Assembly (NCBI GenBank): GCA_964428895.1
Contig: CAYRZU010000010.1
Location: forward strand, 1 to 59,926
Length of the DNA: 59,926 nucleotides
Reading direction: 5' to 3'
Origin: HyVt-337 sp964428895
Lineage (GTDB): Bacteria > Planctomycetota > Phycisphaerae > SM23-33
Shown here: positions 34,344-41,619 of the stretch, one piece after another
How positions within the stretch are numbered: position 1 is the stretch's first letter
How the letters are laid out: every line of letters begins with the position of its first letter
Notes under the pieces: generated by a model
What the model saw: the letters and a program-made list of their open reading frames with translations, nothing else
The model's database searches: none
What the model was told of the DNA's origin: nothing
Position numbers and translations under genes: made by a program

Positions 34344-34442
34344 AATGATGCCCTTTCCATGGGCCGCCGCCGAATTGAACCAGCCGCGGCGCACATATCA
34401 GACCCGTCTGCCGAATCTGCGCGGAGGGGATAACCGTGATTT

Positions 34443-34470
34443 ATCATATCGCCCCCCCCTGCGGTGTCAA
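34443..34470 (-). promoter_or_regulatory. Sigma70-like promoter for LysM-recG
   Basis: Minus strand: TTGACA (34470-34465), 16-base spacer containing a run of eight G, TATGAT (34448-34443). Consensus -35; predicted start near 34436. It lies directly after the pcm stop. Confidence 0.72.
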
Positions 34471-34480
34471 GGCGGCCTCG

Positions 34481-35140
34481 TCAATCGTCGGACCATCCTT
34501 GTTCGCCGATCAAGTGGACGAATCGAACGCCACAGACAAGGTGACGGGACCACTCGTCGCCTCGCTTGACCAATACGATCAGCTCTTGGGAGTAGGCGCC
34601 GCCGACCGGCGCCACGATGCGTCCGCCGTCAACGAGTTGGTCCTGCCAGGCCTGCGGGAGCGTGGGGGCAGCCGCTCCGGCAATGATGCCGTCGAAGGGA
34701 GCTTCGGCCGCCCATCCCAAACTGCCGTCCCCGGTGCGGAAGGTGACGTTGGTGATGCCCAATTCGCCCAGCAGCGCCTCGGCCCCGACCCGCAGGGCCT
34801 CAATCCGTTCGATCGCATACACGTGCTCAACCAATCGAGCCAGAATGGCGGTCTGATAGCCGCTGCCCGCGCCGACATCTAGAATGCGATGGGCCGCCTG
34901 CGGCCGAAGTCGTTGGACCATTTGGGCAACAATGTAGGGCTGACTGATGGTTTGCCCATAGCCGATCGGGACCGGATGGTCGCCGTAGGCCTCATCGAAT
35001 TGGTCCGGGGCGATGAATCGTTCACGCGGGACCTGCTCGAAGGCGGCCAGGATGGCGGGGTCCGTAATGCCGCGTCCCTTCAGATGCTGTCGAAGCATCC
35101 GATCGCGGGCGGCTGCGAGATGATCTTCTCCCCTGGCCAT
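34481..35140 (-). CDS. pcm: Protein-L-isoaspartate O-methyltransferase
   Basis: 219-residue SAM-dependent methyltransferase that repairs isoaspartyl residues in aged proteins. Signature stretches: 'VPRERFI', 'GYGQTISQPYIVAQM', SAM motif I 'ILDVGAGSGYQTAILA', 'VYAIER' (motif post-I), 'DGIIAGAAAPTLPQA' and 'GGRIVAPVGG'. Length fits the family. ATG 35140 is preceded by TATAAT only 9 bases upstream and no Shine-Dalgarno, suggesting an almost leaderless mRNA. It is divergent from bioA across a 59-bp spacer. Confidence 0.93.
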   Translation of the reverse strand: MARGEDHLAAARDRMLRQHLKGRGITDPAILAAFEQVPRERFIAPDQFDEAYGDHPVPIGYGQTISQPYIVAQMVQRLRPQAAHRILDVGAGSGYQTAILARLVEHVYAIERIEALRVGAEALLGELGITNVTFRTGDGSLGWAAEAPFDGIIAGAAAPTLPQAWQDQLVDGGRIVAPVGGAYSQELIVLVKRGDEWSRHLVCGVRFVHLIGEQGWSDD

Positions 35141-35149
35141 GGCAACGCT

Positions 35150-35157
35150 ATTATACT
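35150..35157. promoter_or_regulatory. Overlapping divergent -10 boxes, pcm / bioA
   Basis: The 8-base stretch ATTATACT contains TATAAT on the minus strand (35155-35150, for pcm) and TATACT on the plus strand (35152-35157, for bioA). The two -10 boxes share four bases, so the promoters should exclude one another. -35 boxes are weak on both sides. Confidence 0.5.
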
Positions 35158-35199
35158 CCGCTTGGTCAGGCGTCTCCATTGCACGCCGAGCCCACCGAT

Positions 35200-36567
35200 A
35201 TGAGCGACGCCAATAAACCAACCGATGCCGATCGCTTGCTGGCCGCCGATGCCCAGTGCGTGTGGCACCCGTTCACGCCCATGCGCCAGTGGCCGGGCGG
35301 AGCGGGCGACCCCGGGCGACTGATCGTCGCCGGCGAAGGCTTTCATGTGATCGACGCCCAGGGGCGACGGTTCGTCGACGGCTTTTCCAGCCTGTGGTGC
35401 AACCTGCACGGCCATCAGGTGGCCCGGATCGACCGGGCCATTCGTGATCAGCTCGACCGCATCGCCCATTCGACACTGCTGGGGCACGCCCAGACGGCCA
35501 GCATCGACCTGGCCGAGCGGTTGGTCCGCCTGACCCCGCCCGGGCTGGGCAAGGTCTTCTACAGCGACAGCGGGGCCACGGCCGTCGAGGTGGCACTCAA
35601 GATGGCCTACCAGTATTGGCACAATCGCGGCCAGGTCGAGCGGCGGCGGTTCATCGCGTTGCGTGAGAGCTACCACGGCGACACCATCGGCTCGGTGAGC
35701 TTGGGCGGCATCAGCACCTTCCACGAGGTATTCCATCCGCTGCTGTTCGAGACCACCTTCGTGGATTGTCCCAACGCGTATCGCCACCCGGCCGGCCCGG
35801 AAGCGGGCCACGTTGCGTTGCGACAGATCGAGGCCTTGTTGACCGATTCGCCCGGGGAGTTCTGTGCGGTGATTGTCGAGCCGCTCTGCCAAGGCGCCGC
35901 CGGCATGTTGATCCACCCGGCCGGGTTCTTGGCCGGCGTTCGCGAACTGACCCGCTCACACGATACGTTGCTGATTGCCGACGAGGTGGCGACCGGCTTT
36001 GCTCGAACGGGGAAGCTGTTCGCCTGCGAGCACGAACAGGTCTCGCCCGACCTGATGTGTCTGGGCAAGGGCCTGACCGGCGGCTACCTGCCCATCGCGG
36101 CGACGATGGCTACGCAGGATATCTTCGACGCATTCTGCGGGGACCTGACCGAAGGCAAGACGTTCTACCACGGCCATACCTACACCGGGAACGCACTGGG
36201 CTGCGCCGCGGCCGTGGCGAGCATCGACCTGATCGCCGAATCGGGCCTGCTGGAATCGCTGCCGGCCAAGGTTGAGCAGATCCGAACGAGACTGGCGGGT
36301 CTGGCCGACCACCCGAACGTGGGCGATATTCGCCAGTGCGGGATGATGGTGGGCATCGAACTGGTCGCCGACAAGGCCGCCAAGACACCGTTCGATTTGG
36401 CCAAGCGCGTCGGGGCCGACGTCTGCCTGCGGGCGCGGGATCGCGGCGTTATCATTCGCCCGCTCGGCGACGTGGTGGTGCTCATGCCCGCCCCCGCGAT
36501 GGACCAAGCCACACTGGCCGACCTACTGGCGGCCGTTACGGACACCATTCATGACTTCTTCGGATAA
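35200..36567 (+). CDS. bioA: Adenosylmethionine-8-amino-7-oxononanoate aminotransferase
   Basis: 455-residue PLP-dependent class III aminotransferase of biotin synthesis: converts 8-amino-7-oxononanoate (KAPA) to 7,8-diaminopelargonate with SAM as amino donor. Typical blocks: 'CVWHPFTPMRQW', 'FVDGFSSLWCNLHGH', 'FYSDSGATAVEVALKMAYQYW', 'RESYHGDTIGSVSLGG', 'LLIADEVATGFARTGKLFACEH' (PLP-phosphate and Asp), and the Schiff-base Lys in 'LGKGLTGGYLP'. ATG 35200 gives the family-like N-terminus; a TTG at 35179 is in frame. bioD overlaps its 3' end by 17 bp. bioF, bioB and bioC are not in this window. Confidence 0.95.
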   Translation: MSDANKPTDADRLLAADAQCVWHPFTPMRQWPGGAGDPGRLIVAGEGFHVIDAQGRRFVDGFSSLWCNLHGHQVARIDRAIRDQLDRIAHSTLLGHAQTASIDLAERLVRLTPPGLGKVFYSDSGATAVEVALKMAYQYWHNRGQVERRRFIALRESYHGDTIGSVSLGGISTFHEVFHPLLFETTFVDCPNAYRHPAGPEAGHVALRQIEALLTDSPGEFCAVIVEPLCQGAAGMLIHPAGFLAGVRELTRSHDTLLIADEVATGFARTGKLFACEHEQVSPDLMCLGKGLTGGYLPIAATMATQDIFDAFCGDLTEGKTFYHGHTYTGNALGCAAAVASIDLIAESGLLESLPAKVEQIRTRLAGLADHPNVGDIRQCGMMVGIELVADKAAKTPFDLAKRVGADVCLRARDRGVIIRPLGDVVVLMPAPAMDQATLADLLAAVTDTIHDFFG

Positions 36568-37333
36568 CCCAGCGTTCGATTTCGACGTGTCGGCCTATCC
36601 GCCGCTGCCCAAGGCGCGCGGGCTGATGGTCACCGGTACGGATACCGACGTCGGCAAAACGGTCGTGGCCGGGGCGATCGCCCGCAGCCTTCGCCTGGCG
36701 GGCCAAGCGGTCGAGGTCTTCAAACCCATTGCCTCCGGCTGTCGCATCGACGTCCGCCACAAACTGACCAGCGCGGATACCGACTTCCTGTCGGCCTGCG
36801 CCGAAAGCAAACGGACACTGGCGGAGATCACGCCCATCCGATTTCGCGAGGCCTTGGCCCCCAACGTGGCCGCCGCCCGCGCCGATAGGCCCATCGACCT
36901 GCAGGCCGTCTTCGACGCCTACGCTCGCCTGACCGAAAGCGGAGATCCCATCATCGTCGAAGGCGTGGGGGGCTTGCTGTGCCCGTTGACCGACGAGTTC
37001 TGGGTCATCCATCTGGCCAAGCTGATGGCGCTGCCGTTGGTCGTCGTGGCCAGGCCCGAACTGGGTACCATCAACCACACGCTGCTGACGATCCACGCCG
37101 CCCGGTCGGCCGGGCTGGATGTTGCCGGCGTGGTCATCAATCGCTGGCCCGCCGATCCCGAGCCCACCAACGTCGCCATCCAGACCAATCCCGACCAAAT
37201 CATAGCTCGCGGCCAAGTGGATGTGCTGGCCCTGGTCCCCAACGACGCCGAGACCAGCGTCGAAAAGGCCACGCTCGGCCCCCAGACCCAACTCACCATC
37301 GACCGCGTCGACTGGTTGAGCCTGATGGGTTAG
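36551..37333 (+). CDS. bioD: ATP-dependent dethiobiotin synthetase
   Basis: 260-residue P-loop enzyme closing the ureido ring of dethiobiotin from 7,8-diaminopelargonate, CO2 and ATP. The P-loop is 'VTGTDTDVGKTVVAGAIA' near residues 27-44, followed by 'EVFKPIASGC' and the 'VEGVGGLLCPLTDE' loop. An N-terminal extension of about 25 residues precedes the canonical start, since most BioD begin just before the P-loop. The gene overlaps bioA by 17 bp and ends 4 bp into the convergent glycosidase gene. Confidence 0.93.
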   Translation: MTSSDNPAFDFDVSAYPPLPKARGLMVTGTDTDVGKTVVAGAIARSLRLAGQAVEVFKPIASGCRIDVRHKLTSADTDFLSACAESKRTLAEITPIRFREALAPNVAAARADRPIDLQAVFDAYARLTESGDPIIVEGVGGLLCPLTDEFWVIHLAKLMALPLVVVARPELGTINHTLLTIHAARSAGLDVAGVVINRWPADPEPTNVAIQTNPDQIIARGQVDVLALVPNDAETSVEKATLGPQTQLTIDRVDWLSLMG

Positions 37334-38442
37334 TCCGCAGCCGCCTCCGGCTGGGTGGTGAGTCCCTGGGCGGCTTGGAAGTAGTGGGTGATCACGTCCA
37401 AGGCTGGTTTGCCGCAGGGGACGTAGGAGGTGTCTTCGGGGCCGACCGGTTGCTCGGGGTAGTTGCGCCATTCCCAGATGAAGATGCCCGCCACCGCCGG
37501 TTCGTTGATCCAGGTACGGAAGAACGCTTCGAAGCAGTTGGCCTGGGCGGTCGGGTCGGGCTTGTCGCGAGAGCGGGTGTAGTCCCACGGGTACTGGGCG
37601 CAGGTGACCTGGTTGGGCCAACCGACCTCGGTGAAGATGATGGGCAGCCCCACCTTGCCTTGCCAGGCGAGGATGTCCTTGCGGATCGGTTCCCAGCTTT
37701 CGAGCAGGCGGCTGAGGGTGGGCTTCTTGCCCTTGGTCAGGTCGTAGTAGGTGGTCATGCCGATCAGATCGAGCTCCGACCAGAACTTGGGCACTTGGTA
37801 GTGGTCCCAGTTGGTCGAATAGCTCAGCAGGCCCTTGTACTGGCTGCGGACGGCGCGGATTAGCTTCAGCCAGCGCTCGGTCTCCCGCTCGGTCGAAAGC
37901 AATTCCGAGCCGACCATGAACAGGTCCACGCCGGTCCGTTCGGCCAGGCGGGCGTAGTGGATGAGGTAGTCGGTGTAGCTTTCCCACCAGTCGTCCCAGT
38001 CGGTGGGGGCGATCTTGCCACGCCATTCGCCCACCCGCGGGTTGGCCAGCAGCACGATGGGCATGAGCACCACCTTCAGCTTGGCCGCCCGGGCGTGGGC
38101 GATGACCTTTTCCAGGCGGGCGTCGGAGGGCACCTTTCGGCCGTCCACGAAGATTTGCGTGGAGGCGCCGTTTTCCTGCGAGCCGGGAATCACGAGGTAG
38201 ACGGCGTTGGCCCCGGCGGCGGCGATTTCGTCGATGAACGTCTCGAAGGGATGCCCCTCGTACCCGCTGTGCAATTGCAGGGAGATGCCGCAGTACATTT
38301 GCTCCGGCCCGTCGCGGCGAACCAGGGGCGGGGGGCCGGGGGCATCCTCGCCGTTGCTGGAGGTGAACGGACTGGCGGCGACGATCGCCAGCAGCGCCGC
38401 CGCGGCGACGCCGATCAGCCACAACGCGTGATGGCTCCTCAT
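37330..38442 (-). CDS. Secreted GH113-like TIM-barrel glycosidase
   Basis: 370-residue protein with N-terminal membrane/signal segment 'ALWLIGVAAAALLAIVAAS' and a TIM-barrel domain resembling glycoside hydrolase family 113 (endo-beta-mannanases) and related clan-A enzymes. Candidate acid/base Glu is E180 in 'FMVGSELLSTE' at the end of strand 4, and candidate nucleophile is E272 in 'IIFTEVGWPN' at strand 7. Tryptophan-rich 'DWDDWWESYTDYL' is typical of the family. ATG 38442 with AAAGGG upstream; the frame is open farther but extends over the next gene. It is one of few glycosidases in the window with an export signal. Confidence 0.75.
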   Translation of the reverse strand: MRSHHALWLIGVAAAALLAIVAASPFTSSNGEDAPGPPPLVRRDGPEQMYCGISLQLHSGYEGHPFETFIDEIAAAGANAVYLVIPGSQENGASTQIFVDGRKVPSDARLEKVIAHARAAKLKVVLMPIVLLANPRVGEWRGKIAPTDWDDWWESYTDYLIHYARLAERTGVDLFMVGSELLSTERETERWLKLIRAVRSQYKGLLSYSTNWDHYQVPKFWSELDLIGMTTYYDLTKGKKPTLSRLLESWEPIRKDILAWQGKVGLPIIFTEVGWPNQVTCAQYPWDYTRSRDKPDPTAQANCFEAFFRTWINEPAVAGIFIWEWRNYPEQPVGPEDTSYVPCGKPALDVITHYFQAAQGLTTQPEAAAD

Positions 38443-38560
38443 GGCAGGCCCTTTTGACTCATTCGTCCGCGGCCGGGTTGACCGCAACACGCGGGCGATT
38501 ATACTGAGCGGCACAAGTCTTGCGTAGTACGTCGTTATTCGAAGTAAAGGGAGTTTGACC

Positions 38561-38977
38561 ATGTCGCAACAGGATATGTCCGTTCCCGATGATGACGCCC
38601 CGATCCCGATCGAAGGCGATGACGAGCCCATTACGCTCGAACCGGAGTCGATTTCCGTCGTCGAGCCGGAAGAGGAAGAGCCCATCGGCCTGGCCGAGTC
38701 CGACGGAACGGCCAAGGTCAAGCAGGCTCGCGGCCTGACCGAACAGATTACCGCGAACGTCGAACACAAGCGGCCGCTCAACCTGACCGGCCAGGGCGCC
38801 ACCCGGTGCCGTGTCTTTCATTCCAAGATCGCCATTGCCTCGCTGGAGGTGCTGGAACATCAGATCAACGAATGGCTCGATGGCGAGGAGGTCGAGGTCA
38901 AGAACGTCAGCCAGACCATCGGCACGATGCAGGGCAAGATCAAGGAAGAGAACCTGATCGTCACGATCTGGTACTAA
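38561..38977 (+). CDS. Hypothetical acidic-N-terminal protein
   Basis: 138-residue protein of unknown function. The first about 55 residues are strongly acidic and disordered-looking ('EGDDEPITLEPESISVVEPE'). The C-terminal half is a compact alpha/beta domain: 'CRVFHSKIAIASLEVLEHQI', 'VEVKNVSQTIGTMQGKI', ending 'ENLIVTIWY'. No cofactor motif, no signal peptide. AAAGGGAG precedes ATG 38561 by about 9 bases. It is probably monocistronic, with its 3' end 12 bp from the convergent histidine kinase gene. Confidence 0.75.
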   Translation: MSQQDMSVPDDDAPIPIEGDDEPITLEPESISVVEPEEEEPIGLAESDGTAKVKQARGLTEQITANVEHKRPLNLTGQGATRCRVFHSKIAIASLEVLEHQINEWLDGEEVEVKNVSQTIGTMQGKIKEENLIVTIWY

Positions 38978-38989
38978 CGGCGCCGCCGC

Positions 38990-40576
38990 TTAGGCGCTGT
39001 CGGGGGAAGCGGCCTCGACGGGCAAGATCAGCGTGAAGGTCGCCCCCGCGCCGGGGGAGCTTTGCAGCGTTAGCCGTCCGGCCAGCAAAGCCGATAGCTC
39101 CTTGGCGATGGTCAATCCCAACCCCGTGCCGGTGGACTCTTTGGTCAGCGAGCCGTCGGCCTGGTAAAACTTCTCGAAGATTCGCTTCTGCTCGGCATCG
39201 GTAATGCCGGGCCCGGTGTCGGCGACGGCGATGGCGACTTCCTCGGCGTCCTGGCCCGGCCGAAGCAGTTCGCGGCGGGCGCTGAGGGTGACCGATCCGG
39301 CAATGGGGGTGAACTTGATGGCGTTGGAGAGCAGGTTGTAGAGGATCTGCTGTAACTTGCCGCCGTCGGTGGTGATCAGCGGAAGGTCGTCGGCCAATTC
39401 AAGCTTCAGTTCCAATTGCTTCTTATCGGCCAAGGGTTGTAGCAGGGCGGTTAGCGTTTCGCAGGTGGCGGCCACGGAGACCTTGTCCAGGCGGATGTCG
39501 GTCTTGCCGGCTTCGATCTTGGCCAGGTCGAGCAGGTCGTTGATCATGTTCAGCAGGTTCTTGGCCGAGGTGGAGATGTTCTGCCCGTAGCGGCGGACGC
39601 GGTCGTCGGCGGCGTCGGCCAGCAGATCGGCGAACCCGATAATGCTGTTGAGCGGCGTGCGCAACTCGTGGGAGATATTGGCCAGGAACTCGCTCTTGAC
39701 GCGGTTGGCCTCGAACAGGGCGACGTTGGCCTCGGTCAGTTCGTTAAGCTTTAGGTCCAACGCGCGGTTGGCCGCTCGCAGCTTGGCGTGCTGGGCCTCA
39801 ATGGCCTCCAGCATGCTGTTGAAGCCGTCCCCCAGGTGCTGGAGTTCGTCCTGACTGGTCAGGGCGCTGCGGACGGACAGGTCGCCCTCGGCTACCTTGT
39901 CGGTCAGCTCGCGGAGGTGGTCGACCGGCCGAAGCACCAGCCGCTGGCTGATCGCCGCGAACAAAATGAACGCCAGCAGCGCCGCGGTCACGCCGCCCAG
40001 AATGAACGCCCCGCGCGCCGCCCACAGCCAGATCGCGTCGGGCGGGTCGGGCATGGTCACCTCGATCATGGCCACCAGTTCGTCCGGCTCGTATTGCGGG
40101 GCGCTGGGGTGGCTGGCGCTGCTGTGGCACGTCATGCAATCCCCCCGGTTGCGCAACGGGCGAAAGACGCGATAGACGGGTACTTCCTGTTCGCTTTCGG
40201 TGTCGAAGCTGGCCAGGTCCTGGCCGGCGTTGCTGCTGAAGGCCTGGTAGGCCGTCAGGGCCGACCCCCGAAGCACCGGTACGGGCTTGAGCTTGATCAC
40301 ACGCGGCCCGGCGCGTTCGCCGCCTTTGGCGCCGGTGCTGTACCACTGCTCGACCCGGCTGGGCTCATCGGGGGCGGCCCAGTGCTGGCGCGACCATTCA
40401 TTGAGTCGCAACCGGGCCAATTCCTCGCCGGGCTGCTCCACCTCGTGCTGGACGGCCACCAATTCCATGGCCGCCCACGGCAGGACCAGCGCCGCGACGA
40501 TAATGCCCATCACCGCGCCGCCCATCAGCAAGCGGAACTTGAAGGCCAAAGACAGTTTGACGAACTTCTTAGCCAT
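38990..40576 (-). CDS. Sensor histidine kinase with periplasmic CxxCH (haem-c-like) domain
   Basis: 528-residue hybrid-free sensor kinase. TM1 (about 15-40) and TM2 (about 182-208) bracket a periplasmic domain resembling DUF3365/Tll0287-like sensors, with a c-type haem motif C147-M-T-C150-H151. Then HAMP (about 208-262), a coiled-coil, HisKA with H303 in 'FLANISHELRTPLNSIIGFADLL', and HATPase with N-box 'LLSNAIKFTP', G1 'VADTGPGIT' and 'TGTGLGLTIAKEL'. A covalently bound haem could sense redox state, O2 or NO; this is inference from family precedent. No response regulator gene is adjacent; the closest regulator is the short MerR-like gene 47 bp upstream on the same strand. Confidence 0.9.
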   Translation of the reverse strand: MAKKFVKLSLAFKFRLLMGGAVMGIIVAALVLPWAAMELVAVQHEVEQPGEELARLRLNEWSRQHWAAPDEPSRVEQWYSTGAKGGERAGPRVIKLKPVPVLRGSALTAYQAFSSNAGQDLASFDTESEQEVPVYRVFRPLRNRGDCMTCHSSASHPSAPQYEPDELVAMIEVTMPDPPDAIWLWAARGAFILGGVTAALLAFILFAAISQRLVLRPVDHLRELTDKVAEGDLSVRSALTSQDELQHLGDGFNSMLEAIEAQHAKLRAANRALDLKLNELTEANVALFEANRVKSEFLANISHELRTPLNSIIGFADLLADAADDRVRRYGQNISTSAKNLLNMINDLLDLAKIEAGKTDIRLDKVSVAATCETLTALLQPLADKKQLELKLELADDLPLITTDGGKLQQILYNLLSNAIKFTPIAGSVTLSARRELLRPGQDAEEVAIAVADTGPGITDAEQKRIFEKFYQADGSLTKESTGTGLGLTIAKELSALLAGRLTLQSSPGAGATFTLILPVEAASPDSA

Positions 40577-40623
40577 GGGTGGGCATTGTATGGTCCCCGT
40601 TGCGGCAGGGGAAGCACCGCCGC

Positions 40624-40878
40624 TTAGCGGTCTTGCAGGTAGGTCTCACGGATATCCCGCAGCGTGTAACCGGATTCGTTTAGTTGATTGATCAGCCGGA
40701 CACGGCGGATGAGCTTGTCGTCGAAGAACCGCCCCCGAGCTCCGGGTTTGCGGATGGGTTCGACCAGACCGAGCATCACGTAGTATTCCAGCGTCTGTCG
40801 GCCGACGCCGGCGGCCTTGGCGGCCTCGCCCACGCGGAGCAGTGTCGGTTCGGCGGGAGGATGGTCGGACTCGGACAT
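40624..40878 (-). CDS. Minimal MerR-family DNA-binding protein
   Basis: 84-residue winged helix-turn-helix of MerR type: 'LRVGEAAKAAGVGRQTLEYYVMLGLVEP', 'RFFDDKLIRRVRLINQLNESGYTLRDI'. It consists of the DNA-binding domain and a stub of dimerisation helix; there is no effector-binding domain and no Cys pair. Similar short planctomycete regulators exist, often thought to need a partner. It precedes the histidine kinase gene by 47 bp on the same strand, suggesting a bicistronic unit, and is divergent from the next gene. Confidence 0.82.
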   Translation of the reverse strand: MSESDHPPAEPTLLRVGEAAKAAGVGRQTLEYYVMLGLVEPIRKPGARGRFFDDKLIRRVRLINQLNESGYTLRDIRETYLQDR

Positions 40879-40952
40879 GGACGTACCGTTTCTATCGCCC
40901 GGCGGGCAGGGGGCGCTTCGGCCCGCTCTGGCCGGTCGTTACAATGTGCGGC

Positions 40953-41522
40953 ATGGACACACTCACTCGCATGCTGTTCGAGAACCCATTCTGGTTCCTG
41001 GTGGGGATGGCCTTTCTCGAGGTCATCCTGCTGGCTGTTTGGTACGAACGCCGCACCCGCCGGGCCGCCTGCCTGCTGGTGGTGCCGGCAGCCTTGGCGG
41101 TGGTGGTCTGGCTGACCTCCGTGTTGGTCGTGACCGACCGCGAACAGATGATCCGCACCGTCGGCCTGATCGGCCAAGACCTGGCGGCCGGCAAGACCCA
41201 AGCCCTCAGAGAATACCTGGGCGACGGCGTGATCGTCAACCTGGGCCCTTACGGCGGCGACCGGCTCGACAAGGCCGCCACCATCGGCGCCGCCGAAGCC
41301 GCCGCTGAGCAGTACAAGATCTCCAGCGTCCGCGTCAGCCGGTTCGAGCTCGAAATGCGCAAACACCCCGTCAGCGAGATCATCACCGTGATGACCAGTG
41401 ACTCCGACGAATCGGTCCTGAAGTCCACCCCGCTGGAATGGCGCGTCTGGTGGGTCAAGCGCGGCGTCGTTTGGAGAATCGCCGAGGTCCACCCGCCCCG
41501 AATCCACCGGCCGGGGCAGTAG
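40953..41522 (+). CDS. Small membrane protein with NTF2-like C-terminal domain
   Basis: 189-residue protein. Two hydrophobic helices ('FWFLVGMAFLEVILLAVW' and 'LLVVPAALAVVVWLTSVLVV') are followed by a soluble domain of about 125 residues: helix 'REQMIRTVGLIGQDLAAGK', then a series of beta strands ending 'WRIAEVHPP', a pattern like NTF2-like/SnoaL folds. No catalytic residue is recognisable. A TACAAT box at 40940-40945 lies 7 bases before ATG 40953, again placing the transcript start at the start codon. The frame is open upstream to 40842 but that part overlaps the MerR gene. Confidence 0.72.
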   Translation: MDTLTRMLFENPFWFLVGMAFLEVILLAVWYERRTRRAACLLVVPAALAVVVWLTSVLVVTDREQMIRTVGLIGQDLAAGKTQALREYLGDGVIVNLGPYGGDRLDKAATIGAAEAAAEQYKISSVRVSRFELEMRKHPVSEIITVMTSDSDESVLKSTPLEWRVWWVKRGVVWRIAEVHPPRIHRPGQ

Positions 41523-41530
41523 GGAGCACT

Positions 41531-41557
41531 GTAGGGTGGGCAACTCGTTGCCCACGC
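41531..41557. repeat. TAGGGTGGG-type palindromic repeat copy
   Basis: GTAGGG followed by a 9-base inverted repeat (41536-41544 with 41547-41555) around a 2-base centre. The start resembles the larger repeats at 53063 and 55302. It lies between the NTF2-like gene and glyS, just upstream of the glyS promoter. Confidence 0.6.
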
Positions 41558-41563
41558 GGCGTC

Positions 41564-41592
41564 TTGTCAGGCCCCGGCCAACCCCGTATCAT
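41564..41592 (+). promoter_or_regulatory. Sigma70-like promoter for glyS
   Basis: TTGTCA (41564-41569), 17-base spacer, TATCAT (41587-41592). Predicted start near 41599; the CAGGAG ribosome site lies 3-9 bases before ATG 41620. No T-box-like structure is visible in the short leader. Confidence 0.68.
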
Positions 41593-41619
41593 GCCGGTTT
41601 CACCTGACCTCAGGAGCCC

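Noticed and set aside
35141..35199. BirA/BioR operator in front of bioA
   Set aside because: No convincing palindrome of the required size; only overlapping -10 boxes are visible.
36536..38422. 628-residue minus-strand frame spanning bioD and the GH113-like gene
   Set aside because: It is out of frame with the GH113-like gene and antisense to bioD, both of which show clear family motifs.
41599..41619. T-box riboswitch in front of glyS
   Set aside because: The predicted leader is only about 20 bases, too short for a T-box, and no conserved T-box sequence is seen.
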